Source: Candidatus Blochmanniella pennsylvanica str. BPEN (GTDB lineage Bacteria > Pseudomonadota > Gammaproteobacteria > Enterobacterales > Enterobacteriaceae). From it: DNA of 64,000 bases. A program made the translations under genes and the position numbers. The stretch spans positions 124,001-188,000 of the forward strand of contig NC_007292.1 of assembly GCF_000011745.1 (NCBI RefSeq). The letters are read 5' to 3'. The notes under the pieces were generated by a model. That model was not told the origin of the DNA, did not search any database, and saw nothing but the letters and a program-made list of their open reading frames with translations. Below, piece by piece: positions 21,136 through 32,319 of this stretch. Position 1 is the stretch's first letter. Every line of letters begins with the position of its first letter.

Positions 21136-22110
21136 ATGGAATTTGTTAGAGGATTACATAACATAAAATCCCGTCATAAAGGTTGCATACTTACTATCGG
21201 TAATTTTGATGGGTTTCATCGCGGGCATCAGGCATTACTTGAAAAGTTACAAAAAAAACGAAACATTTTGAAATTACCTGTTGTAGTCATGATCTTTGAG
21301 CCACAACCTAAAGAATATCTATCTAATATAATAGCAATACGATTAACTAGATTGAGAGATAAAGTGAATTATTTATGTACAGCAGGAGTAGATGTTATTC
21401 TATGTATTACTTTTAATAAAAAATTTGCTGCTATTGAAGCATACAATTTTATTAAAAATATATTAATATCTAAATTAGACGTTCGGTTTGTTTATATCGG
21501 AGATGATTTTAAGTTTGGTGCTTTTAGAAAAGGGGATTTTGTTTTATTGAAAAAAATAGGTAAAAATGCAGGTTTTAAAGTAATACGCATCGCCACTTAT
21601 TTTGATGAAAATAATCGAAGAATAAGTAGTACTGCAATACGTGTTGCTTTAGTAGAAAATAGAATATTGGATGCTGAGTTATTACTTGGGCATTCTTATT
21701 GTATTTCTGGTCGTGTAGTGCACGGAGATGAATTAGGTCGTAGGATTGGATTTCCTACGGCAAACGTATCATTACAGGGAAAACGATTACCCATACATGG
21801 TGTATACGCGGTGGAAGTGTATGGTATTTCTAATTATCCATTACCGGGCATAGCCAATGTGGGAATTTGCCCGACAGTTACTGGAAAAAATCAACAAAAA
21901 TTAGAAGTACATTTGTTAAATGTATCTACAAATTTATATACTTATCATATTAAAGTAGTTTTTTTAGCTAAAATACGTGATGAACAATATTTTAGTTCCG
22001 TGAAAAAATTACAGCGTCAAATTAAAAGAGATATAATAAAAGTACGTAGTTATTTTAATAAAACTAATAATATCAACAAAATTTATAAAAACGGAATAAT
22101 TTATAAATGA
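21136..22110 (+). CDS. ribF: Bifunctional riboflavin kinase / FAD synthetase
   Basis: RibF makes FMN and FAD from riboflavin. The product has 324 aa against 313 in E. coli. The N-terminal FAD synthetase domain has LTIGNFDGFHRGHQALL (nucleotidyltransferase HxGH-like motif), FEPQPKEYL and ISSTAIR. The C-terminal riboflavin kinase domain has GRVVHGDELGRRIGFPTAN and KLEVHLLNVSTNLY. The C-terminal end is Asn/Lys-rich and longer than in E. coli. It overlaps ileS by ATGA (22107-22110). The start MEFVRGLHNI aligns with the E. coli MKLIRGIHNL. Confidence 0.97.
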   Translation: MEFVRGLHNIKSRHKGCILTIGNFDGFHRGHQALLEKLQKKRNILKLPVVVMIFEPQPKEYLSNIIAIRLTRLRDKVNYLCTAGVDVILCITFNKKFAAIEAYNFIKNILISKLDVRFVYIGDDFKFGAFRKGDFVLLKKIGKNAGFKVIRIATYFDENNRRISSTAIRVALVENRILDAELLLGHSYCISGRVVHGDELGRRIGFPTANVSLQGKRLPIHGVYAVEVYGISNYPLPGIANVGICPTVTGKNQQKLEVHLLNVSTNLYTYHIKVVFLAKIRDEQYFSSVKKLQRQIKRDIIKVRSYFNKTNNINKIYKNGIIYK

Positions 22111-24935
22111 TTAACTATAAAAATACTTTGAATTTACCATACACATTATTTCCAATGCGTGCTAATTTACCTGTATGCGAGCCTACTATCTTAGAGCGTT
22201 GGTATAAAGATAATTTATACGAAGCAATTCGTCATAAAAAAAGTAAAAAAAAATTGTTTATACTACATGATGGCCCGCCTTATGTAAACGGCAGTATTCA
22301 TTTAGGTCATGCAGTAAATAAAGTACTTAAAGATATTATTCTGAAATATAAAACCTTAACGGGGTATAATGCTCCTTATATTCCCGGTTGGGATTGCCAT
22401 GGGTTGCCTATCGAATTACAAGTGGAACGATTAATAGGGCAACTAGGAGTTAATGTTGATCCAAATGAATTTCGAAGTATTTGTCGTAATTATGTTTTAG
22501 ATCAAATAGAAATACAAAAAAAAGATTTTGTAAGGTTAGGTGTCTTAGGAGATTGGTCCCGACCTTATTTGACAATGGATTTTAAGACTGAAGCGAATAT
22601 TATTCGTACCTTAAGCAAAGTTATATCTAATGGTTATTTCTATAAAGGAACGAAACCTGTACATTGGTGTTTTCAATGTTGTTCTGTATTAGCTGAATCA
22701 GAAGTGGAATACAATAATCATTGTTCTCCGGCTATTGATGTTGCTTTTTTTGCAGTAGATAATATTCGTATTTCTAAAATATTCAATATTGATTTATGTC
22801 AACGTGTTATTGAATTAGTAATTTGGACTACTACTCCTTGGACATTACCTTCTAATCAAGCTATTTCTGTACATCCAGATTATAGTTATCAATTAATTGC
22901 GATAAATAATAGTAAATATATAATTATTGCAGCTAATTTAGTGAATACTGTGATGCAACGCATACAATGTTTTTCTTGGAGAATTTTAGGTGAAACTTCA
23001 GGTAATTCCTTAGAATCGTTAAAATTTCGTCATCCGTTTATGTCGTTTGATGTCCCTGTTGTCTTAAGCGGTCATGTGGCACTAGATTCTGGAACAGGAG
23101 TAGTACATATCGCGCCAAATCATGGCGTTGATGATTATATTATAGCTCGAAAATATAATTTTAAAATAGTTAATATAATAAATGAAACAGGTCATTATGT
23201 ATCTAATGTGCACCCTATGTTAGATGGCGTACAAGTATTTCAATCCAATGAAATCATAATAAAGTTATTAAATCAATCCGGTTCTTTATTACACGTAAAT
23301 CATAACTATAAACATAATTATCCATATTGTTGGCGTCATGCAGTTCCAGTCATTTTCAAAGCTACTGCACAGTGGTTTTTAAGTATGGATAAATATAATT
23401 TAAGAAATAAATTGTTGCAAACAATACACCAGGTAGATTGGATTCCAAATAAAGGAGAATATAGTATTGAAACAATGATTGTTAATAGACCTGATTGGTG
23501 TCTTTCAAGGCAACGTGTTTGGGGTGTACCAATACCTCTTTTCATTCATAAAAAAACTTCAATTTTACATCCGCGTACAATTGCATTAATGGAAGTAATT
23601 GCCCAACATGTAGAACAGAACGGAATACAGGCGTGGTGGGATTTAAAAACTGAAGATATCATAGACAATGAAGAAGCAGATCAATATGAAAAAGTGTTAG
23701 ATACGCTGGATGTATGGTTTGACTCTGGTTCTACTCATTATTCAGTGATACCAGAAAGATTAGAATATAGAAAGCAGTCACCAGATTTATATTTAGAAGG
23801 TTCAGATCAATATCGAGGTTGGTTTATGTCGTCTTTAATTATATCAACTGTAATTACAGGTCAAGCGCCTTATAGAGAAGTATTAACTCATGGATTTACT
23901 GTAGATGCTCAGGGGCGTAAGATGTCTAAATCTCTTGGTAATGTCATCAGTCCTCAGGAGATAATAAAAGATTTCGGAGCAGATATCTTACGATTATGGA
24001 TAGCTTCTTCTGATTATTCTAAAGAAATGGCAATTTCAAATGCTATTTTAAAGCATACAATTGATGTGTATCGACGTATTCGGAATACTGCCCGGTTTTG
24101 TTTAGCTAATATTAGTGATTTTGATCCAGAAAAAGATTCTGTACATCCAGAAAATATGATTGAATTGGATTGTTGGGCAATAGATCGCGCTTTATCTGTA
24201 CAGTTAGAAGTAATATCAGATTACAATAAATATAATTTTCATAATGTAATACAACGGATTATGCAGTTTTGTTCAGTAGAAATGGGTTCGTTTTATTTGG
24301 ATGTTATTAAAGATCGACAATATACTACAAAAAAAAATAGCAAAGAACGTCGTAGCTGTCAGACTGCATTGTATCATATTATTGAATCTATGGTGCGTTG
24401 GATTGCTCCAGTTTTATCTTTTACTGCTGATGAAATTTGGAGGCATATTCCAGGAAATAGATCAAAATATGTATTTACTGAAGAATGGTATAATGGCTTA
24501 TTTAGCATAAGTTCAAAACAAATCATGAATAGTCATGATTGGAATACTTTTTTAAATGTTAGAAGTGAAGTCAATAAAATAGTTGAACAAACTCGTCTTA
24601 ATGGTATTATTGGCGGATCCTTAGATGCCAGTGTAGTTTTGTACGCTACTCCAGAACTGGCAAATACATTACGTATCTTAGGCAATGAACTTTCTTTTGG
24701 ATTAATAACATCATCAGCTATAGTTTCCGATTATTGCAATGGATTTAATGTCACCCAATATACACAAGAGGGCATTCCTGGACTGAAAATCTTTTTAGAA
24801 AAAGCTAAGGGTAAGAAGTGTTTGCGTTGTTGGCATTATAGATTAGATATTGGTCAATATAAAAATTATTCAAATATTTGTGCACGTTGTGTCAACAACA
24901 TAGTTGGACCAGGGGAAAAACGTAGGTTTTTTTAA
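22107..24935 (+). CDS. ileS: Isoleucyl-tRNA synthetase
   Basis: IleS charges tRNA-Ile. The product has 942 aa against 938 in E. coli. It is a class I synthetase with HLGH at 65-68 in PYVNGSIHLGHA, the CP1 editing domain (about 180-400, with WTTTPWTLPSNQA), and KMSKS at 605-609. A C-terminal zinc finger has CLRCWHY and CARCV. Its start overlaps the end of ribF and its stop overlaps the start of lspA (TAATG at 24933-24937). The ribF-ileS-lspA operon is therefore kept with translational coupling. Confidence 0.98.
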   Translation: MINYKNTLNLPYTLFPMRANLPVCEPTILERWYKDNLYEAIRHKKSKKKLFILHDGPPYVNGSIHLGHAVNKVLKDIILKYKTLTGYNAPYIPGWDCHGLPIELQVERLIGQLGVNVDPNEFRSICRNYVLDQIEIQKKDFVRLGVLGDWSRPYLTMDFKTEANIIRTLSKVISNGYFYKGTKPVHWCFQCCSVLAESEVEYNNHCSPAIDVAFFAVDNIRISKIFNIDLCQRVIELVIWTTTPWTLPSNQAISVHPDYSYQLIAINNSKYIIIAANLVNTVMQRIQCFSWRILGETSGNSLESLKFRHPFMSFDVPVVLSGHVALDSGTGVVHIAPNHGVDDYIIARKYNFKIVNIINETGHYVSNVHPMLDGVQVFQSNEIIIKLLNQSGSLLHVNHNYKHNYPYCWRHAVPVIFKATAQWFLSMDKYNLRNKLLQTIHQVDWIPNKGEYSIETMIVNRPDWCLSRQRVWGVPIPLFIHKKTSILHPRTIALMEVIAQHVEQNGIQAWWDLKTEDIIDNEEADQYEKVLDTLDVWFDSGSTHYSVIPERLEYRKQSPDLYLEGSDQYRGWFMSSLIISTVITGQAPYREVLTHGFTVDAQGRKMSKSLGNVISPQEIIKDFGADILRLWIASSDYSKEMAISNAILKHTIDVYRRIRNTARFCLANISDFDPEKDSVHPENMIELDCWAIDRALSVQLEVISDYNKYNFHNVIQRIMQFCSVEMGSFYLDVIKDRQYTTKKNSKERRSCQTALYHIIESMVRWIAPVLSFTADEIWRHIPGNRSKYVFTEEWYNGLFSISSKQIMNSHDWNTFLNVRSEVNKIVEQTRLNGIIGGSLDASVVLYATPELANTLRILGNELSFGLITSSAIVSDYCNGFNVTQYTQEGIPGLKIFLEKAKGKKCLRCWHYRLDIGQYKNYSNICARCVNNIVGPGEKRRFF

Positions 24936-25432
24936 TGAATAATAAATATAATTATAAAAATTTAAAATGGTTATGGTTGTCTATATTAATAATGTTATTA
25001 GACATAGGAACAAAGTATTGGGTAAAGACTCATTTTTGGATTGGTGAGGTATTATCAGTATTACCTGGAATTAATTGTTATTATGTTTGTAATCCAGGAT
25101 TAGCTTTTGGGTTATTTACTAATGCTAGTTTATATTATCGTTGGCTATTTGTGTGGATAATAACATTAGTAATTGTAGCGTTTATCATAGCTTTATATAA
25201 ATTGATTGAACGCCCAAAATGTTATAGTATATCCTACTCTATGGTTATTGGAGGGGCATTAGGAAATTTATTGGATCGAATATTATACGGAGCAGTAGTT
25301 GATTTTATTGATGTTCACATTAAAAATTGGCATTGGCCAACTTTTAATGTTGCAGATATAGCAATTTGTATAGGAATTACTATTGTAACAATAAGATTCT
25401 ATTATGATTTTATTAAAAATAATTTATATTAG
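24935..25432 (+). CDS. lspA: Lipoprotein signal peptidase
   Basis: LspA is an inner-membrane aspartyl protease that removes signal peptides from prolipoproteins. The product has 165 aa against 164 in E. coli. Four hydrophobic segments are visible at about 14-30, 68-88, 97-115 and 135-158. The catalytic Asp motifs are GGALGNLLDRILYGAVVDF and FNVADIAI. The conserved VCNPGLAFGLF is also present. fkpB, which follows lspA in E. coli, is missing, so ispH is next after a 154-bp spacer. Confidence 0.97.
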   Translation: MNNKYNYKNLKWLWLSILIMLLDIGTKYWVKTHFWIGEVLSVLPGINCYYVCNPGLAFGLFTNASLYYRWLFVWIITLVIVAFIIALYKLIERPKCYSISYSMVIGGALGNLLDRILYGAVVDFIDVHIKNWHWPTFNVADIAICIGITIVTIRFYYDFIKNNLY

Positions 25433-25586
25433 AATCGTGATATGTATAATGATTATTATCAATATAATATGCACTATTATGTTTATTAATCTAATTACAA
25501 AATTACTAAAAATTAATTGTCACATTTTATGTGAGCAATAAATATAGCAATTTTGTTTACCATGAAAATACAAAAGGGTATAAATA

Positions 25587-26522
25587 ATTAAAGTTGTATT
25601 AGCTAGTCCGCGTGGGTTCTGCGCAGGGGTAAATCGAGCGATTAATATTGTAGAGAAAACGATACAAGTATATGGTACTCCAATTTATGTGCGACATGAG
25701 TTAGTACATAACGATTATGTGGTAACTCAGTTATCTAAGAAAGGTGTTATTTTTATTGAGCGGCTAAATGAAGTACCAAATGGATCGGTTCTGATTTTTT
25801 CTGCTCACGGAGTGTCAAAAAAGATACAGGAGCAATCAAAAATTAAAAATTTAATAATAATTGATGCTACTTGCCCATTGGTAACTAAAGTACATAAGGA
25901 AGTCTCCCGAGCTAATCGTAATGACATGGAAGTAATCTTAATAGGTCATTCTGGTCATCCAGAAGTAGAAGGAACTATGGGACAATATATTTCTGTGAAT
26001 TCTAGACAAAAAATATATTTAGTTGAGTCGCAAGCAGACGCTTGGTCCGTTCAGGTTAATCAGCCAAATCATTTATTTTTTGTAACACAAACAACTTTAT
26101 CTATAGATGATACTGCAGAGATTATAGCAATTTTAAATAAAAGATTTCCTAACATTATGGGTCCTAGAAAAAATGATATTTGTTACGCAACATTTAATAG
26201 ACAAAATGCCCTTAAAAATTTAGCTCCAATGGTAGAGATGATATTTGTTGTAGGGTCAATAACATCATCTAATTCGGTAAGATTAATGGAGCTAGGACGT
26301 CGTATTGGGAAAATTACGTATTTAATTAGTCATGCTAATGATATTCAAAAAAATTGGTTGCGCGGGGTAAATAACATTGGTATTACTGCCGGTGCGTCAG
26401 CCCCAGACATTTTAGTACTTCAAGTTATTGAAAAATTACGTGTATTAAGCACAGATCATGTTGTTGTTGAAGAAATGATCGGAGAGGAAGAAAATATATT
26501 TTTTGATACACCTAAAATTTAG
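25587..26522 (+). CDS. ispH: 4-hydroxy-3-methylbut-2-enyl diphosphate reductase, ATT start proposed
   Basis: IspH makes IPP and DMAPP in the MEP pathway using a [4Fe-4S] cluster. Homology extends upstream of the first standard start in frame (GTG 25689): [18 protein letters not shown] is encoded from 25590. The frame is closed by TAA at 25581, leaving only ATA 25584 and ATT 25587 as initiation codons. Starting at ATT 25587 gives 311 aa (E. coli 316) and puts the first cluster ligand at Cys12, as in E. coli. SD-like AAAAGGG (25571-25577) sits nine bases upstream. The other two ligands are in [11 protein letters not shown] and NDICYAT. A start at GTG 25689 would delete Cys12 and inactivate the enzyme. 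Confidence 0.93.
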
Positions 26523-26561
26523 CGTATTTATAATAATGGATTTGTTGATTTTATTGTAACA

Positions 26562-26632
26562 GTAACATTACGTATTAAATACAAAGAAGCTGATTATAAA
26601 AAATTAAAAACGATATGTAACATTACTTATTA
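26562..26632 (+). repeat. Pair of near-identical 16-bp direct repeats upstream of dapB
   Basis: GTAACATTACGTATTA (26562-26577) and GTAACATTACTTATTA (26617-26632) differ at one base and lie 55 bp apart in the ispH-dapB spacer. They may be binding sites or a local duplication. No known operator is recognised. Confidence 0.45.
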
Positions 26633-26725
26633 TACTTTATTGTACTTAGTATTATATAGGAACAAATTAGAGTCATAAATTTTTTGTATGTAAAGAATAA
26701 ACATTATTAATAAGGTTATAAAATT

Positions 26726-27574
26726 ATGAGTGATACACCTCTCCGTATTGCCGTTACGGGAGTAACTGGTCGCATGGGAAAAGAAATAGTAACGTGTATT
26801 GTTAAAGAAGAAAAACAATTTAGTCAAGAAATTGTTTTAGGAGCTGCTATAACACGTTTAAATACTAACATTTGTGGAATGGATGCTGGAATATTAATAA
26901 ACACTGATGCTTTAGGTATAGAAATTACTGATAATTTGGAATCAATTAAAGATAATTTTGATGTTTTGGTTGATTTCACTGCCCCTGATATATCTATAGA
27001 ATATTTAAAATTTTGTGTTAATAATAATAAAAATATAGTTATTGGTACTACTGGATTTAATCAGATACATAAGAATATTATTCTAAATGCGTCTCATAAA
27101 ATAGGAATTGTTTTTTCCTCCAATTTTAGTATAGGTGTAGCGTTAATATCTAAATTATTGCATAAGATTACACAAGTTATAGGTAATACTTCAGATATCA
27201 GTATTATTGAAACTCATCATAACAGGAAACGTGATATACCGTCTGGAACTTCTTTAACAATGCAAAATATTATTGTAAATGCATTGCGATCTATTCATTC
27301 TAATAGAATTATAGATTCTAATCTTGATTCTACAACGTATTCACCAGCGTCTTCTTATAAAGATATATTAATTCATTCGATACGTGCTGGAGATGTCGTT
27401 GGAGAACATACTGTTTTATTTGCAGGACCAGGAGAACGTTTAGAAATCACGCATAAAGCATCGGATCGTTTAATATTTGCTCATGGGGCATTACGTGCCG
27501 CTTTTTGGGTAGGGCGCGATAAAATAGGATTATTTGATATAAGCGATATTTTAGAAATGGATACATTATTATGA
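26726..27574 (+). CDS. dapB: 4-hydroxy-tetrahydrodipicolinate reductase
   Basis: DapB carries out the NAD(P)H-dependent reduction on the way to meso-diaminopimelate, needed for both lysine and murein. The product has 282 aa against 273 in E. coli. The Rossmann motif is VTGVTGRMGKEIV. The active-site stretch ETHHNRKRDIPSG keeps the two His and the Lys, and GDVVGEHTVLF and FAHGALRAAFW are conserved. SD-like AAGG (26712-26715) precedes ATG 26726. Its supply of DAP feeds MurE (48499) in the same window. Confidence 0.97.
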   Translation: MSDTPLRIAVTGVTGRMGKEIVTCIVKEEKQFSQEIVLGAAITRLNTNICGMDAGILINTDALGIEITDNLESIKDNFDVLVDFTAPDISIEYLKFCVNNNKNIVIGTTGFNQIHKNIILNASHKIGIVFSSNFSIGVALISKLLHKITQVIGNTSDISIIETHHNRKRDIPSGTSLTMQNIIVNALRSIHSNRIIDSNLDSTTYSPASSYKDILIHSIRAGDVVGEHTVLFAGPGERLEITHKASDRLIFAHGALRAAFWVGRDKIGLFDISDILEMDTLL

Positions 27575-27664
27575 TAGCTAAATGCAAGTAAATAATTATA
27601 TAGTTATATAATCATATATATGATATATAATTTATGTTATTTAAAGAATTTTGAGACTAATAAT

Positions 27665-27705
27665 AAATAAAACATGTATAAATTTTATTTACACATGTTT
27701 TATTT
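27665..27705 (+). terminator. 13-bp perfect hairpin between dapB and carA
   Basis: AAATAAAACATGT (27665-27677) and ACATGTTTTATTT (27693-27705) form an uninterrupted 13-bp stem with a 15-nt loop, 90 bp after the dapB stop. The 3' arm ends in a T-rich stretch. Best explained as the dapB terminator, possibly working in both directions; a carA leader structure is the alternative. Confidence 0.5.
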
Positions 27706-27821
27706 TAATCTAAAATAATAGTATTATTAATTTAATATTTGACTTATCAATTTCTTCTAATAAATTAAATGTAAGTTATATACTTAATGATTTATTTATC
27801 TATTAAGATAGAGTTATTTTA

Positions 27822-28961
27822 ATGAAATCAGCATTGTTAGTACTAGAAGATGGTAATCAATTTTATGGTTATGCAATAGGCGCAGAAGGAGAAACAGTAG
27901 GAGAAGTAGTGTTTAACACATCAATGACTGGATATCAAGAAATAATTACTGACCCTTCTTATGCTTATCAAATAGTCATATTAACTTGTCCTCATATTGG
28001 AAATGTGGGTACTAATGAATTTGATAATGAATCTTCTTGTATTCAGGTAAGAGGACTAATTATTCGTGACCTAGCAATGGTTGTTAGTAATTTTCGTTAT
28101 ACATTGAGCCTTTCAGATTATTTAGTGCAACAAAATATTGTTGGAATTGCTGGAGTAGATACTCGTAAGTTAACTCGTTTAATACGAGAAAAAGGAATAC
28201 AACACGGCTGTATCATTGCTTGTGATATGCCTGATGCTACATTAGCATTGCGTAAGGCTCGTGAATTTACTGGATTGAGTGGACTTAATCTTGTTCATGA
28301 AGTAAGTACTTCTCAACGGTATATTTGGAATCAAGGTACTTGGAATATTAAATCTGGAGTATTCTGCACTCCATTGTACTTACCTTATCGTGTTGTAGTA
28401 TATGATTTTGGTGTTAAACGAAATATAATGCGTATATTAGTAGATTATGGTTGTTTATTAACTGTGGTTCCGGCACATACTACAGCGCAAGAAATAATTG
28501 ATATGCAACCAGATGGTATCTTTCTGGCCAATGGGCCCGGAGATCCAAATGCATATGAATACGCCATTAATTCTATACAAACTTTTTTAAATACAACTAC
28601 AATCCCATTGTTTGGAATTTGTTTAGGACATCAGTTACTTGCGTTAGCTAGCGGAGCTAAAACGGTAAAAATGAAATTTGGACATCATGGTTCCAATCAT
28701 CCAGTTAAAGATATAGAAACAAACAAGGTTATAATTACCGCGCAAAATCATAATTTTGTAGTAGACAAACAAACTTTACCTGATACGTTGAAAATAACGC
28801 ATATTTCATTATTTGATGGTACTCTCCAAGGTATTCATCATACTAATAAACCTGCTTTTAGTTTTCAAGGACATCCAGAGGCTAGTCCTGGCCCTCATGA
28901 TGCTGCATCATCGTTATTTGGTCATTTCATTAAATTAATTAAAAATTACCGTAATAAATAA
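27822..28961 (+). CDS. carA: Carbamoyl-phosphate synthase small subunit
   Basis: CarA is the glutaminase subunit that feeds ammonia to CarB for carbamoyl phosphate, a precursor of arginine and pyrimidines. The product has 379 aa against 382 in E. coli. The N-terminal domain starts [16 protein letters not shown]. The class I amidotransferase domain has catalytic Cys267 in [13 protein letters not shown] and the His351/Glu353 pair in [10 protein letters not shown]. carB follows after 21 bp. No ArgR or PurR operator is evident upstream. Confidence 0.98.
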   Translation: MKSALLVLEDGNQFYGYAIGAEGETVGEVVFNTSMTGYQEIITDPSYAYQIVILTCPHIGNVGTNEFDNESSCIQVRGLIIRDLAMVVSNFRYTLSLSDYLVQQNIVGIAGVDTRKLTRLIREKGIQHGCIIACDMPDATLALRKAREFTGLSGLNLVHEVSTSQRYIWNQGTWNIKSGVFCTPLYLPYRVVVYDFGVKRNIMRILVDYGCLLTVVPAHTTAQEIIDMQPDGIFLANGPGDPNAYEYAINSIQTFLNTTTIPLFGICLGHQLLALASGAKTVKMKFGHHGSNHPVKDIETNKVIITAQNHNFVVDKQTLPDTLKITHISLFDGTLQGIHHTNKPAFSFQGHPEASPGPHDAASSLFGHFIKLIKNYRNK

Positions 28962-28982
28962 TAAGTTTGAGAGTATAATAAT

Positions 28983-31900
28983 ATGCCAAAAAGAACCGAT
29001 ATACACAGCATCTTACTATTGGGAGCTGGACCAATAGTTATTGGTCAAGCCTGTGAATTTGATTATTCTGGCGCACAAGCTTGTAAAGCGTTACGTGAAG
29101 AAGGATATCGTATTATTTTAGTAAATTCTAATCCTGCTACAATTATGACGGATCCTGATATGGCTGATGTCACTTATATCGAAGCGATTCAATGGAAAAT
29201 AATACATAAGATTATTGAAAAAGAACATCCGGATGCACTGCTCTCAACTATGGGCGGACAAACTGCTTTGAATTGCACTTTAGATTTAGAACGTCACGGA
29301 ATTTTAAAAAAATTTAATATAATAACAATTGGAGCAACGATAGATTCTATTTGTAAGGCAGAAGATCGTCAAAAATTTAGAGAATCTATGAAAAAAATTA
29401 GCTTAGAAACAGCACGATCTGGTGTTGCACGCGATATAGATGAAGCTATGATGGTTTTGGAAAAAATCGGTCTACCCTGCATTATTCGTCCTTCTTTTAC
29501 TTTAGGAGGAACCGGAGGCGGTGTTGCTTATACTCAAGAAGAATTTGAAAAACTTTGTAGATATAGATTAGATTCATATCCCCATCATGAACTTTTAATT
29601 GATGAATCTTTAATTGGTTGGAAGGAGTATGAAATGGAAGTAATACGTGATATTAAAGACAATTGTATAATTGTGTGTTCTATAGAAAACGTTGATCCCA
29701 TGGGTATTCATACTGGTGATTCCATTACCGTGGCGCCAGCTCAAACTTTGACCGATAAGGAATATCAAATAATGAGAAATGCTTCAATAATGGTATTACG
29801 TGAAATTGGAGTAGAGACTGGAGGAGCTAATGTACAATTTGCGGTCAATCCAAATAATGGAAGACTTATCGTTGTTGAAATGAATCCGAGAGTATCGAGG
29901 TCATCGGCGTTAGCTTCGAAAGCAACTGGATTTCCTATAGCAAAAATAGCTTCTAAGTTAGCAGTGGGGTATGCTCTGGATGAATTATCAAATGATATTA
30001 CCAATGGTTGTATTCCTGCATCTTTTGAACCATCAATCGATTATGTAGTAACTAAAATTCCGCGTTTTAATTTTGAAAAATTTCCAGAGCGACACAATAA
30101 ATTGACAACTCAAATGAAATCAGTGGGTGAAGTGATGGCAATCGGTCGTAGTCAACAAGAATCTTTACAGAAAGCAATACGCGGATTAGAAATAGGAGTA
30201 ATGGGACTAGATTCTCAAATTGATTTAAATCACCCTAAAGCATTTAGTATTATTGTATATGAATTAAAAAATGCTAGCAGTAATCGAATATGGTATATTG
30301 CCGATGCTTTTCGCTACGGCATATCTTTGGAACAAGTTTTTTATTTAACTAATATCGACCGTTGGTTTTTAGTTCAAATTCAAGAATTAGTACAATTAGA
30401 GAATGATATAATGTTGGAAGGTATATCATGTCTTGACAAGAATCGGTTATATTGTCTTAAAAAGAAAGGGTTTTCTGATGCAAGATTGGGGAAATTGACA
30501 GGAGTATCAGAAAATAAGATTCGTACATTAAGATTTATATATGATATACATCCTGTGTATAAACATGTAGATGCATGCGCGGCAGAATTTTCTACTAATA
30601 CTTCTTATATGTATTCTACTTACGATGGTGAATGTGAATTTCAATTTAATCACACAAATAAAACTATAATGATATTAGGAGGGGGACCCAATCGCATTGG
30701 TCAGGGTATTGAATTTGATTATTGTTGCGTTCATGCAGCAATAACGTTACGTGAAAGCGGATATCATGTAATTATGGTGAATTGCAATCCTGAAACTGTA
30801 TCCACTGATTATGATATATCGGATATTCTTTATTTTGAACCAATTACATTAGAAGATATCTTAGAAATTATACGTATAAATAAACCAACAGGCGTGATTG
30901 TTCAATATGGAGGTCAAACTCCATTAAAATTGGTGAAAGAAATGGAAGCATCTGGGATATCTATTATAGGCACGAGTCCGGACGCAATTGACCAAGCTGA
31001 AAACAGGGAACGATTTCAACGATCAATAAAATGTTTAGGTTTACAGCAACCAGATAATGCTACTGTTATATCTATACAATCAGCTTTAAAAAAAGCTAAA
31101 AATATAGGGTACCCCATAGTAGTCAGGCCTTCTTATGTTTTGGGAGGTAGGGCCATGGAAATAGTATACAATGAAAAAGAATTATTATTCTATTTTAAAA
31201 ATGCCATATTAGTATCTAATAATGCACCAGTTTTGTTAGATAGTTTTTTAGAAAATGCGATAGAAGTAGATGTAGATGCAATTTGTGATGGAAAACAGGT
31301 GTTTATCGGGGGAATTATGGAGCATATCGAATACGCAGGAATACATTCCGGGGACTCAGCGTGTTCTTTGCCAGCTCATACGTTAAGTAAAAATATTCAG
31401 GATAGAATACGTTGTCAAGTAAAAGAACTAGCATTTAAATTTAATATAAAAGGTTTGGTAAATATACAATTTGCAATACAAAAAGATGAAATTTATATAA
31501 TTGAGATTAATCCAAGAGCATCACGTACAATTCCTTTTGTATCTAAAGCCACTGGTATGGAGTTAGCAAAAATTGGAACCCGAGTAATGATTGGACAATC
31601 TTTGTTGGATCAAGGTATTTTAAAAGAAGTAATTCCTCCTTATTTTTCAGTGAAGGAGGTAGTATTACCATTTAACAAATTTATCGGCATGAACCCAAAG
31701 TTAGGCCCAGAAATGAGATCTACAGGAGAAGTAATGGGTATTGGACGTACTTTTGAAGAAGCATTTGCTAAAGCAACATTAAGTAGTCAGTTGTATATGA
31801 AAAAACATGGCGATGTATTATTGTCATTATCTAATAAAGATACGGATAAAGCAGTGGATTTAGTTACTAAATTTATTAAAAATGGTTTTATGTTGGATGT

Positions 31901-32210
31901 TACATGTGAAACAGCGAATATACTAAAAAGTGTTGGTCTTGTTTCTCAGATGATTAGACCAGTGCATGTAACTCATCCATATATTCATAAAAAAATTAAG
32001 AATGGTGGATATAGTTATATTGTGGATACTACTTTAACAGACAATATTAGTAATGATTATGCGGCATTATTATGCCGAATTGCATTGCGACATAACGTCT
32101 ATTATATTACTACAATAAATGGAAGTTTTGCTGCAGCTATGTCATTAGCTGTTGATACTACAGAACATGTGGTATCACTTCAAGATATGCATTCTAAAAT
32201 AGTACATTAA
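28983..32210 (+). CDS. carB: Carbamoyl-phosphate synthase large subunit
   Basis: CarB uses two ATP-grasp halves to make carboxyphosphate/carbamate and then carbamoyl phosphate. The product has 1075 aa against 1073 in E. coli. It begins [20 protein letters not shown]. The first half has [13 protein letters not shown] and [17 protein letters not shown]; the second has [28 protein letters not shown] and [17 protein letters not shown]. The C-terminal allosteric domain (about 935-1075) is present but diverged. It is co-transcribed with carA. Confidence 0.98.
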   Translation: MPKRTDIHSILLLGAGPIVIGQACEFDYSGAQACKALREEGYRIILVNSNPATIMTDPDMADVTYIEAIQWKIIHKIIEKEHPDALLSTMGGQTALNCTLDLERHGILKKFNIITIGATIDSICKAEDRQKFRESMKKISLETARSGVARDIDEAMMVLEKIGLPCIIRPSFTLGGTGGGVAYTQEEFEKLCRYRLDSYPHHELLIDESLIGWKEYEMEVIRDIKDNCIIVCSIENVDPMGIHTGDSITVAPAQTLTDKEYQIMRNASIMVLREIGVETGGANVQFAVNPNNGRLIVVEMNPRVSRSSALASKATGFPIAKIASKLAVGYALDELSNDITNGCIPASFEPSIDYVVTKIPRFNFEKFPERHNKLTTQMKSVGEVMAIGRSQQESLQKAIRGLEIGVMGLDSQIDLNHPKAFSIIVYELKNASSNRIWYIADAFRYGISLEQVFYLTNIDRWFLVQIQELVQLENDIMLEGISCLDKNRLYCLKKKGFSDARLGKLTGVSENKIRTLRFIYDIHPVYKHVDACAAEFSTNTSYMYSTYDGECEFQFNHTNKTIMILGGGPNRIGQGIEFDYCCVHAAITLRESGYHVIMVNCNPETVSTDYDISDILYFEPITLEDILEIIRINKPTGVIVQYGGQTPLKLVKEMEASGISIIGTSPDAIDQAENRERFQRSIKCLGLQQPDNATVISIQSALKKAKNIGYPIVVRPSYVLGGRAMEIVYNEKELLFYFKNAILVSNNAPVLLDSFLENAIEVDVDAICDGKQVFIGGIMEHIEYAGIHSGDSACSLPAHTLSKNIQDRIRCQVKELAFKFNIKGLVNIQFAIQKDEIYIIEINPRASRTIPFVSKATGMELAKIGTRVMIGQSLLDQGILKEVIPPYFSVKEVVLPFNKFIGMNPKLGPEMRSTGEVMGIGRTFEEAFAKATLSSQLYMKKHGDVLLSLSNKDTDKAVDLVTKFIKNGFMLDVTCETANILKSVGLVSQMIRPVHVTHPYIHKKIKNGGYSYIVDTTLTDNISNDYAALLCRIALRHNVYYITTINGSFAAAMSLAVDTTEHVVSLQDMHSKIVH

Positions 32211-32319
32211 AACTATAATTAGTATATATTGCAGAATTACACTTGGTATGTTTCTGTCATTATAGATTTTATTAAAAAGTATTTTATAATTTTACATACA
32301 CGTTGAACGTTATGCCATA

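Noticed and set aside
24301-24510. 69-aa + strand ORF inside ileS
   Set aside because: It is an out-of-frame overlap with conserved ileS sequence and has no initiation signal.
25562-25591. ATG 25562 as the ispH start via a frameshift
   Set aside because: It opens a different frame that stops after nine codons (MKIQKGINN). The conserved N-terminus is encoded without interruption from ATT 25587, so no frameshift is needed.
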